A DNA stretch of 11,939 nt from FEN-1250 sp039918615 (GTDB lineage: Bacteria; Gemmatimonadota; Gemmatimonadetes; Gemmatimonadales; Gemmatimonadaceae). The stretch covers positions 1 through 11,939 of the forward strand of contig JBDSHG010000139.1 of NCBI GenBank assembly GCA_039918615.1, written 5' to 3'. This document shows, piece by piece, positions 6,522 to 11,939 of this stretch; position 1 is the stretch's first letter; each line of letters starts with the position of its first letter. The translations under genes were made by a program, and so were the position numbers. The notes below the pieces were generated by a model, which made no database searches, was not told the origin of the DNA, and was given only the letters and a program-made list of their open reading frames with translations.

Positions 6522-7778
6522 TCAGGCTTCCTTCTTCTGTCGCTTGGGCGAGATCTCCAGAAGCGGCGGTGTGCCATTCAGCACGCACGACTCCGTGATT
6601 TTGACCTCGGTGATGTCGTCACGGCTCGGGAGGTCGAACATGACATCCGTCATGAGCTCCTCGAGAATCGCGCGGAGGCCGCGAGCGCCCGTGCCGCGCT
6701 TGAGCGCGCGCTGGGCGACGCCGCGAAGTGCCGCCTCGTCGAAGGTGATCTTCACCTCTTCGAGCTCGAACAGTTTCGTGTACTGCTTCGTGAGCGCGTT
6801 CTTGGGCTCCTTGAGGATGCGCACGAGCGAGTCCGCATCGAGCGCCTCGAGGGCGACGGTGACGGGCAGACGGCCCACCAGCTCCGGGATGAGCCCGTAG
6901 CGGAGGAGATCATCCGGCTCGACGTCGGCGAACGGGTTCTTCGCCAGATCCGTCGCCTTGCCGTTCGCCAGCTCTTCCTTGGTGAAGCCGATCTGCCGGC
7001 GACCCGTGCGCGCCTCGATGATCTTCTCGAGGCCGTCGAAGGCGCCACCGCAGATGAAGAGAATGTCCTTCGTGTTGATTTGGATGTATTCCTGCTGCGG
7101 GTGCTTGCGGCCGCCCTGCGGCGGAACCGAGGCGACGGTGCCCTCGAGGATCTTGAGGAGCGCCTGCTGCACCCCTTCGCCGGAGACATCGCGTGTGATG
7201 CTCGGGTTCTCGCTCTTGCGCGCGATCTTGTCGATCTCATCGATGTAGACGATCCCGCGCTCGCACTCGGCGACGTTGAACTCGCCCGCCTGCAGCAGGC
7301 GCACGAGGATGTTCTCGACGTCTTCACCGACGTAGCCCGCTTCGGTGAGCGTGGTGGCGTCCGCGATCGTGAAGGGGACGTCGAGGATGCGCGCGAGCGT
7401 CTGGGCCAGCAGTGTCTTGCCCACCCCCGTGGGGCCCATGAGCAGGATATTCGACTTGTCGAGCTCGACGTCGTCGTCGCGGCCCGTCGTGCAGTTGATG
7501 CGCTTGTAATGATTGTAGACGGCGACTGCAAGCGCCTTCTTCGCGCGCTCCTGTCCGATCACGTACTGGTCCAGCACATCCTTGATTTCTTGCGGAGTGG
7601 GGACCTGCGTGATCGCCTCCGCGACCTCTCTCTCCTCATCCTCTGCGAGAATCTCATTGCAGAGGGAGATGCACTCGTTGCAGATGTAGACCGAAGGGCC
7701 CGAGATGAACTTCCGCACGGAGTCCTTGGACTTGCCGCAGAAAGAACAACGCAGGTGTTTATCGTGACTCATGGGCAT
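6522..7778 (-). CDS. clpX: ATP-dependent Clp protease ATP-binding subunit ClpX
   Basis: ClpX is the AAA+ hexameric unfoldase that recognises tagged or damaged proteins and threads them into ClpP. The 418 residues match the family length. The N-terminal zinc-binding domain has Cys11-x2-Cys14 and Cys33-x2-Cys36. Walker A is GPTGVGKT (115-122), Walker B is IVYIDEID (176-183), the pore loop is GYVG (148-151) and the second pore loop is in GGRKHPQQ. IGF at 263-265 is the loop that docks into ClpP. GTGARGLRA (362-370) carries the sensor-2 arginine. The start could be ATG 7778 or, two codons in, ATG 7772, which has a weak GCGGAT upstream; neither has a strong Shine-Dalgarno. The gene lies 123 nt after clpP in the same direction, with hairpins and a promoter-like pair between them, so it may have its own promoter besides read-through from tig-clpP. 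Confidence 0.98.
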   Translation of the reverse strand: MPMSHDKHLRCSFCGKSKDSVRKFISGPSVYICNECISLCNEILAEDEEREVAEAITQVPTPQEIKDVLDQYVIGQERAKKALAVAVYNHYKRINCTTGRDDDVELDKSNILLMGPTGVGKTLLAQTLARILDVPFTIADATTLTEAGYVGEDVENILVRLLQAGEFNVAECERGIVYIDEIDKIARKSENPSITRDVSGEGVQQALLKILEGTVASVPPQGGRKHPQQEYIQINTKDILFICGGAFDGLEKIIEARTGRRQIGFTKEELANGKATDLAKNPFADVEPDDLLRYGLIPELVGRLPVTVALEALDADSLVRILKEPKNALTKQYTKLFELEEVKITFDEAALRGVAQRALKRGTGARGLRAILEELMTDVMFDLPSRDDITEVKITESCVLNGTPPLLEISPKRQKKEA

Positions 7779-7833
7779 CCGCTGAAGCGAGGGGGAGCGG
7801 GTGTTCGAGCGCCGGGGCCAGAGCTTGGCGCGG

Positions 7834-7862
7834 GGGAGGCGCTATTAGTTAACACGCCTCCC
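7834..7862. repeat. Inverted repeat in the clpP-clpX gap
   Basis: GGGAGGCG (7834-7841) and CGCCTCCC (7855-7862) are perfect 8-bp arms around a 13-nt A+T-rich loop (CTATTAGTTAACA). There is no U run on either side, so it is not a standard terminator. It overlaps the candidate clpX promoter and could act as an operator or leader hairpin. Confidence 0.4.
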
Positions 7863-7875
7863 GCGAGCCGGTCAA
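7847..7875 (-). promoter_or_regulatory. clpX: Candidate clpX promoter
   Basis: On the minus strand, TTGACC (7875-7870) is followed after 17 nt by TTAACT (7852-7847), a fair -35 and a weak -10 in a local A+T-rich island. Transcription would start near 7840, giving a leader of about 60 nt before clpX. This is only a pattern match. Confidence 0.3.
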
Positions 7876-7888
7876 TCCACTTGACAGC

Positions 7889-7908
7889 CTTGTGAATCAT
7901 TTCACAAG
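7889..7908. repeat. Perfect hairpin over the clpP stop codon
   Basis: CTTGTGAA (7889-7896) and TTCACAAG (7901-7908) are 8-bp arms with a TCAT loop. The clpP stop codon (TGA, 7904-7902 on the minus strand) falls inside the hairpin. No U run follows in the minus direction, so it looks more like an RNA stabilising or processing element, or a protein-binding palindrome, than a terminator. Confidence 0.45.
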
Positions 7909-8522
7909 ACGGCCTTCTTCTCCGTGGCTACAAGTGCGCGTTCCTGTGCGATCACCGCGTCGATGATCCCGTATTCCTTCGCTTCCTCCGCACTCATGAA
8001 GCGGTCCCGATCGATGTCCCGTTCGATCTGCTCCACGGCGCGGCCTGTGTGCTTCGCCATCAGCTCGTTCATCTTCGCGCGCAGATACAGAATCTCGCGC
8101 GCCTGAATCTCGATGTCGGCCGCGGTGCCCTGCGCGCCGCCGGACGGCTGGTGGATCATGATGCGCGCGTGCGGAAGGGCCATGCGCTTGCCCGGGCCGC
8201 CCGCCGCGAGCAGAAACGCGCCCATGCTCGCCGCCATCCCCATGCAGATCGTGCGGATCGGCGCGTTCAGGAACTGCATGGTGTCGTAGATCGCCATCCC
8301 CGCACTCACGCTGCCGCCCGGGGAGTTGATGTAGATATTGATGTCGCGCTCGGGGTTGTCCGCATCGAGGAAGAGCAGCTGGGCAATGATGATGTTGGCG
8401 ACATCATCGTTGATCGGCGTGCCGAGGAAAATGATGCGGTCCATGAGGAGCCGCGAGAAGATGTCGTACGTGCGCTCGCCGCGGCTGGACCGCTCGATGA
8501 CGTACGGGGGATAGATGGACAT
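7902..8522 (-). CDS. clpP: ATP-dependent Clp protease proteolytic subunit ClpP
   Basis: ClpP forms the two-ring serine protease chamber that works with ClpX. The 206 residues match the family. The catalytic triad is Ser99 in GMAASMGAF, His124 in IMIHQPSGG and Asp173 in DRDRFMSA; the spacings of 25 and 49 equal those of mature E. coli ClpP (Ser97, His122, Asp171). The start MSIYPPYVIERSSRGERTYDI shows almost no propeptide before the conserved YPPYVIE segment, so little processing is expected. YDIFSRLL and NIYINSPGGSV are further family signatures. It lies 53 nt after tig and 123 nt before clpX, the usual tig-clpP-clpX order, so one transcript from upstream of tig is likely. The Shine-Dalgarno is weak (CGGGAAACGCAG before ATG). 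Confidence 0.98.
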   Translation of the reverse strand: MSIYPPYVIERSSRGERTYDIFSRLLMDRIIFLGTPINDDVANIIIAQLLFLDADNPERDINIYINSPGGSVSAGMAIYDTMQFLNAPIRTICMGMAASMGAFLLAAGGPGKRMALPHARIMIHQPSGGAQGTAADIEIQAREILYLRAKMNELMAKHTGRAVEQIERDIDRDRFMSAEEAKEYGIIDAVIAQERALVATEKKAVL

Positions 8523-8575
8523 CTGCGTTTCCCGTTCTTTGAGAAAAGGGTGCGTCGTTCCGGAATGCTCCGAAG

Positions 8576-9820
8576 CTACGCGTGCTCGATCAGGTTCTTC
8601 TCACTCAGCCAGGCGAACACTTTATCCTCGGTGATGCTCCGCTCGAGCTCCTTGAGTCGCCCAGCCTTCTGCAGCGATGCGTAGACCTGTCCGGGCTCTG
8701 CGCCGCGCTTCGCCGCCACGTCCGCGACACGCTCATCGATGTCCGCTTCCGTTGCCGCAAGTCCTTCGCGTGCGGCCAGCGTCTCGATCACGAGATCGCG
8801 ACGAACCTGCCGCACGGCCATGGGACGAAACTCGGAAGCGAACTTCTCTCGCTCCGACTCCGGTATCTGATACGCCTCGCCGTACGACTGCACCAGCTGA
8901 TTGACCCAGCTCGGCGGCACGTCGAACGGATTCGCCGCGAGGAGCTCATCGATGAGCTTCTGCCGCATCTCCGAATCCGCCTCGTGTTCCGCATGTTTCG
9001 ACAGATCCTCGCGCACGGTGCTGTGGAGCGCGTCGAGCGAGTCGAAGTCGCCGACCTCGCGTGCGAACGCGTCGTCGAGCGCGGGGAGTGACTTGCGCTT
9101 CACGTCTGTAACAGTGACGCGCACCTTCTTCGTTTTGCCACGCTGCGCTTCGTCGGGGAAGTCCTCGGGCCACTTCACGGGGCGCTCCGTCGACTCGCCC
9201 GGTGTCGTCTCCATGATGAGCTCCTCGATTCCCGGAATCGCCTGGCCGCCGCCGAGGACGAGCCGATACTCCTTGCCCTCGGGCATGGAGCCGTCGTCTT
9301 CCGCCGTCGCGAGCTGCACGACGACCTGATCACCCGGCAGGGCGCGCTCGGCCACCGGCGCCCACGTCGCGCGCTGATCGCGCAGCGTGTCGACCTGTTC
9401 CCGAAGCTGCTCGTCGCTCACAGGCTTGGCGGTGCGCGTGACCTTGAATCCCGACGTGTGCGGGAGCTCGATCGACGGACGGATCTCGAGGTGCAGCTGG
9501 AAGGTCAGCGGCTGTCCGTGCTCGGCTTTGAGATCGTGGATGTGCGGCTGCGTCGCGAGGTCGAGCTTCTCGCGATCGAGGACTTCCTTGAATGCCGCCT
9601 GCACGAGCCCTTCAATGGCTTCCTGACGAATGGCCGCGGCGAACTTCTTCCGCACCATCCCGGCGGGCGCCTTGCCGGGGCGGAAGCCGGGGAGACGCAC
9701 CTGGCTCGCGTAGCGCTTAGCGGCGCGGTCCTCCGCCTCCTCGACTTCGGGGAGCGGAACGGACACTTCGAGGAGGCGCTCGAGCCCCTCGGTCTTGACT
9801 GGAGTGATGTCTATCTGCAT
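8576..9820 (-). CDS. tig: Trigger factor, ribosome-associated chaperone
   Basis: Trigger factor binds the ribosome next to the exit tunnel, through protein L23, and shields nascent chains. From ATG 9820 it has 414 residues (E. coli 432). The N-terminal ribosome-binding domain (1 to about 115) holds the signature GFRPGKAP at 45-52. The FKBP-type prolyl isomerase domain lies at about 155-250 (PGDQVVVQL, LVLGGGQAIPGIEELI, KKVRVTVTDVKRKSLP). The helical C-terminal arms fill the rest, ending in AWLSEKNLIEHA. The frame is open upstream across most of the hydrolase gene, but MQIDITPVKTEGLERLLEV is the classical start of the family, so 9820 is secure even though no Shine-Dalgarno is seen (TCTTTCTCCG precedes it). 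It starts 29 nt after the hydrolase stop and is followed by clpP after 53 nt. Confidence 0.97.
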   Translation of the reverse strand: MQIDITPVKTEGLERLLEVSVPLPEVEEAEDRAAKRYASQVRLPGFRPGKAPAGMVRKKFAAAIRQEAIEGLVQAAFKEVLDREKLDLATQPHIHDLKAEHGQPLTFQLHLEIRPSIELPHTSGFKVTRTAKPVSDEQLREQVDTLRDQRATWAPVAERALPGDQVVVQLATAEDDGSMPEGKEYRLVLGGGQAIPGIEELIMETTPGESTERPVKWPEDFPDEAQRGKTKKVRVTVTDVKRKSLPALDDAFAREVGDFDSLDALHSTVREDLSKHAEHEADSEMRQKLIDELLAANPFDVPPSWVNQLVQSYGEAYQIPESEREKFASEFRPMAVRQVRRDLVIETLAAREGLAATEADIDERVADVAAKRGAEPGQVYASLQKAGRLKELERSITEDKVFAWLSEKNLIEHA

Positions 9821-9849
9821 CGGAGAAAGATAACTCGTTCCCTCACGCG

Positions 9850-10806
9850 CTAGTGCCGTGCCTCGGCCCGTTCGTGCGCCAGCGACCACCCCTGGTGGAT
9901 CGTCTCCATCACCGAGTCCGGGCGGGTGAGCTGGATCATGTGCCCCGCGCGGGGGAGGACGACGAGATGCGAGTGGTGCACCTGGTTGTGCAGCCGGTAC
10001 GCGTGACGCGCGGGCGACGCGACGCGATCGCCGTCGCCGGCGACGATGACGAGTGGCATCTCGAGATCCGCGTAGCGCGTGACGAGCCCCGCGGCCGAGC
10101 GGAGTGCGGCGGTGTTGCGCGACAGACGGCGACGCTCGCTGGGACGGCGGATCGCGGCGGCCTCGCGCAGCGGCACGAGCGCGTCGGCGAAGGGGACCGG
10201 CTCGGGAGCGAACCTCGCGCGGAGCGCCGCGTCGTGCGCAGGGCGGCCGACCATCGGGGCGACGAGTGAGCCGATGCGACTGACGACGCGAATGTGCGGG
10301 TCGGTCGAACGGATCGTCGCGTCCGCGTAGCAGAGCGGGTTGATGAGGACGAGCCCGGAGAAGTCCGACGGATAGCGAAGGGCGAGGGCGAGTGCCGCGA
10401 TGGCGCTCCATGAGTGCGCGACGAGCAGCGGGTGCTCGACGCCGAGCTCGCGGAGGGCAAGGCGGATGACGCGCGTCTGCGCGTCGAGGCTCGTGTCGTG
10501 GCGGGCGCGGTCGCTGCCGCCGCATCCGGGGCGGTCGATGAGGAGCGCGCGGAAGTCGTACTCGACGCGCGCGAGGAGTGGCGCCATGAAGTCGGAGGCA
10601 TCGCCGTCGTCGCCCTGAAGCACGACGACGGGGCGTCCTTCACCGTGGTCGATCACGTGCAGCGTGCTGCCTTCGATTTTGACATGATGTCGGTCGACAT
10701 CGACGACCGCGTGCCGTGCAGCGGGCCGTTTAGAGCGGGCGCGCAGCGCGATGATAGTCGCCGCTCCCGCGAGAACGATCACGAGCCCCAATATCCAAGT
10801 CGCCAC
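9850..10806 (-). CDS. Membrane-anchored alpha/beta-fold hydrolase
   Basis: This 318-residue protein is probably an esterase- or lipase-like serine hydrolase held at the membrane. A single hydrophobic helix (residues 4-21, TWILGLVIVLAGAATIIA) followed by Arg/Lys-rich residues suggests a signal anchor; an uncleaved anchor facing either side cannot be settled here. The hydrolase domain has the nucleophile elbow VAHSWSA with Ser132, the acid Asp260 in GDGDRV and His289 in AGHMIQL. DRPGCGGSDR (91-100) is the conserved loop before helix B. The oxyanion-hole HG motif after strand 3 is replaced by LQGDDGD (63-69). The start is GTG at 10806, with a strong GGGGAGGGAG just upstream. It lies 29 nt before tig in the same direction and may be co-transcribed with it. 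The substrate is unknown; haloperoxidase- or epoxide-hydrolase-like activities are possible but unsupported. Confidence 0.88.
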   Translation of the reverse strand: MATWILGLVIVLAGAATIIALRARSKRPAARHAVVDVDRHHVKIEGSTLHVIDHGEGRPVVVLQGDDGDASDFMAPLLARVEYDFRALLIDRPGCGGSDRARHDTSLDAQTRVIRLALRELGVEHPLLVAHSWSAIAALALALRYPSDFSGLVLINPLCYADATIRSTDPHIRVVSRIGSLVAPMVGRPAHDAALRARFAPEPVPFADALVPLREAAAIRRPSERRRLSRNTAALRSAAGLVTRYADLEMPLVIVAGDGDRVASPARHAYRLHNQVHHSHLVVLPRAGHMIQLTRPDSVMETIHQGWSLAHERAEARH

Positions 10807-10810
10807 AGAC

Positions 10811-10820
10811 TCCCTCCCCG
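10811..10820 (-). promoter_or_regulatory. Shine-Dalgarno of the alpha/beta hydrolase gene
   Basis: On the minus strand GGGGAGGGAG stands 4 nt before the GTG at 10806, with its GGAGG core about 8 nt away. It supports a GTG start, after which the membrane helix begins at once. Confidence 0.6.
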
Positions 10821-10851
10821 GATGAGGTAGAGCGCTACGGTGTAAGGGGAT

Positions 10852-10880
10852 ACGGTATGCGTAATGAGATGCTACGTCAA
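10852..10880 (-). promoter_or_regulatory. Candidate promoter of the hydrolase-tig-clpP transcript
   Basis: On the minus strand TTGACG (10880-10875) and TACCGT (10857-10852) are 17 nt apart, a good -35 with a weak -10. Transcription would begin near 10845, leaving a leader of about 40 nt before the GTG at 10806. No better pair was seen in this gap. Confidence 0.35.
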
Positions 10881-10898
10881 CAGGGAGTTTCCGAGATC

Positions 10899-10913
10899 GA
10901 TGACTGAGTCATC
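10899..10913. promoter_or_regulatory. Perfect 15-nt palindrome upstream of the candidate promoter
   Basis: GATGACTGAGTCATC has 7-bp arms around a single central G. It lies 18 nt upstream of the candidate -35 at 10880, a common place for an activator or repressor dimer to bind. I cannot assign a regulator. Confidence 0.35.
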
Positions 10914-10921
10914 TAATTCGT

Positions 10922-10983
10922 GGGTGTGCAGCGAGGGGTGACGATAGGGTAATGGGGTATGGAGGAGGGATACGGGCCGGGGG
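10922..10983 (-). terminator. C-rich RNA tract, candidate Rho utilisation site
   Basis: RNA read from the minus strand here is C-rich and G-poor (about 35 C and 6 G in 62 nt), unlike the balanced coding DNA around it, and it follows the epimerase gene by about 45 nt. This is the composition of a Rho utilisation site, and no intrinsic hairpin with U run is seen in the gap. The opposite strand has seven runs of three or more G and could instead form a quadruplex. Confidence 0.35.
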
Positions 10984-11027
10984 TATGTTTCTGCTCGTGG
11001 TCTTCGAGGCGTGGTGGCGCAGGATCT

Positions 11028-11939
11028 CTAGATCCACCCGGCTGCGCGGTACCACTCCAGTGTCGACCGGACGCCGTCGCGCAGCATGACTTTCGGCTCG
11101 TAGCCGAGCTCCGTGCGCGCGCGCGTGATGTCGAAGGCGCGGCTCTTCGTGAAGAACGCGACGCGCCGACGATAGATCGGCGGCTCGATATTGAGCGGCT
11201 CGCAGATCGCCTCGCAGACCGCGCCCGCGGCGTAGAACGGCCACACCGGCAGATGGAAGCCGAGTGGCTTCACCCCTGCCTCTTCGGCGATGAGATTCAC
11301 GAGTGCGTTGAGCGACATGAACTCATCGCTGCCGATGATGTACGTGCGTCCAATGGCCGAGGGGGATTCGCCCGCCATCCGCACGCCTTCGATGAGATCG
11401 TCGATGTGCACCATGCTGAAGAGCGCATCGCCCCTACCGAGAATCGGGAAGCGGCGGTGAGCGACGCCCTTGAACATCTTGAGAAGTCTGCGGTCGCGCG
11501 GGCCGTACATCGGCGCCGGGCGGACGACGGTGAGCGGAACGCCGAGCCGCTCCGCGGTGGCCACGGCCTGCTGCTCTCCTTCGAGCTTGGTGCGCTGATA
11601 GATGTCACCCGGACTAAAGGGCGACTGCTCGTTCGCGGGCGGATGCTCGATGTCGCCGTGCACGCCGACGGTGCTGATGTGGACGACGCGTGCGACGCCT
11701 GCGCCCGATGCCGCAATGATGAGCCGCGACGGACCTTCGACGTTGACGATGCGGAATTCTTCGTCCGGCAGTCCGACCTGACGGAAGATCGAGGCGAAGT
11801 GGTAGACGGTGGACACGTCACGCAGCGCGCGTGTGAGCGAGGCCGAGTCCTTCATGTTGCCGACGGCGACCTCGACGCCCGCGAGCTCGAGGGCGCGGGC
11901 GTGCGAGCGGTCGCGCACGAGCGCGCGCACGCGATGTCC
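11028..11939 (-). CDS. NAD(P)-dependent epimerase/dehydratase (extended SDR), N-terminus off window
   Basis: Only the last 303 residues are visible; the frame enters open from the right edge (GHRVRALVRDRSH), so the true start and the Gly-rich nucleotide-binding loop lie outside. The visible part begins at the second beta strand of a Rossmann fold. The catalytic residues of extended short-chain dehydrogenases are present in fragment numbering: Ser89-Thr90 in HISTVGVHG and Tyr114-x3-Lys118 in YQRTK. VVRPAPMYGPRDRR and FSMVHIDDLIEGV are the substrate-side signatures of sugar epimerases and of 3-beta-hydroxysteroid-dehydrogenase relatives. The C-terminus ends in ELGYEPKVMLRDGVRSTLEWY, again typical. 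The substrate could be a nucleotide sugar, a flavonol-like ketone or an isoprenoid; sequence alone does not decide. It is followed by a 221-nt gap with termination- and promoter-like elements, so it is probably a separate transcript from the hydrolase. Confidence 0.92.
   Translation of the reverse strand, partial: GHRVRALVRDRSHARALELAGVEVAVGNMKDSASLTRALRDVSTVYHFASIFRQVGLPDEEFRIVNVEGPSRLIIAASGAGVARVVHISTVGVHGDIEHPPANEQSPFSPGDIYQRTKLEGEQQAVATAERLGVPLTVVRPAPMYGPRDRRLLKMFKGVAHRRFPILGRGDALFSMVHIDDLIEGVRMAGESPSAIGRTYIIGSDEFMSLNALVNLIAEEAGVKPLGFHLPVWPFYAAGAVCEAICEPLNIEPPIYRRRVAFFTKSRAFDITRARTELGYEPKVMLRDGVRSTLEWYRAAGWI

Noticed and set aside
5309..6577. Minus-strand 422-codon frame opposite the exported protein
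   Set aside because: It is Arg/His-rich with no recognisable motif, runs through the strong terminator and into the end of clpX, and lies antisense to a gene with signal peptide and conserved-looking ligands.
7881..7886. TTGACA on the plus strand, a consensus -35
   Set aside because: No -10 lies at 15-19 nt (ACAAGA at 17), and it would drive transcription antisense into clpP with no plus-strand gene to serve.
9821..10525. N-terminal extension of the trigger factor frame
   Set aside because: It overlaps the hydrolase in another frame and is low-complexity; MQIDITPVKTEGLERLLEV is the family start.
11017..11030. GGATCTCTAGATCC near-palindrome over the stop codon of the epimerase gene
   Set aside because: The 6-bp arms with a 2-nt centre are too short for a hairpin, carry no U run, and partly lie in coding sequence; probably chance.

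Overview
The window is a G+C-rich bacterial chromosome segment (roughly two-thirds G+C by eye). It carries the protein quality-control cluster tig-clpP-clpX-lon-engB, almost all on the minus strand. Gene order, base composition and the many weak Shine-Dalgarno sites would fit Gemmatimonadota or a similar high-GC lineage (Acidobacteriota or Myxococcota are alternatives). No rRNA or other decisive marker is present, so the taxonomy is an inference. No mobile element, tRNA, rRNA or CRISPR array was seen.

Reading in the minus direction from the right edge: (1) 11028-11939, an extended short-chain dehydrogenase/epimerase whose N-terminus lies off the window; (2) a 221-nt gap with a C-rich RNA tract (possible Rho site), a perfect 15-nt palindrome and a promoter-like pair; (3) 9850-10806, a membrane-anchored alpha/beta hydrolase; (4) 8576-9820, trigger factor; (5) 7902-8522, ClpP; (6) 6522-7778, ClpX. 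Then a plus-strand gene intervenes: 5351-6442 encodes an exported protein that I read as a bacterial relative of peptidylglycine alpha-hydroxylating / dopamine beta-monooxygenases. All six expected copper ligands are present in order and at nearly the expected spacing. It converges with clpX on a strong bidirectional terminator (6466-6498) and diverges from lon across a 156-nt region with nested dyad symmetry. The minus strand resumes with (7) 2801-5194, Lon; (8) 2109-2795, the ribosome-assembly GTPase EngB; (9) 1199-2041, a left-handed beta-helix acyltransferase; and (10) 1-1191, a secreted Ig-like (BIG2) plus glycosidase-like protein that runs off the left edge.

Functionally, trigger factor folds nascent chains, ClpXP and Lon degrade unfolded or tagged proteins, and EngB assists 50S subunit assembly; this is a conserved housekeeping neighbourhood. 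The hydrolase, the copper protein, the acyltransferase and the glycosidase-like protein are lineage-specific additions around it. The last two probably ride on the lon-engB transcript and suggest envelope or exopolysaccharide work. The most notable item is the putative copper monooxygenase inserted, in opposite orientation, between clpX and lon.
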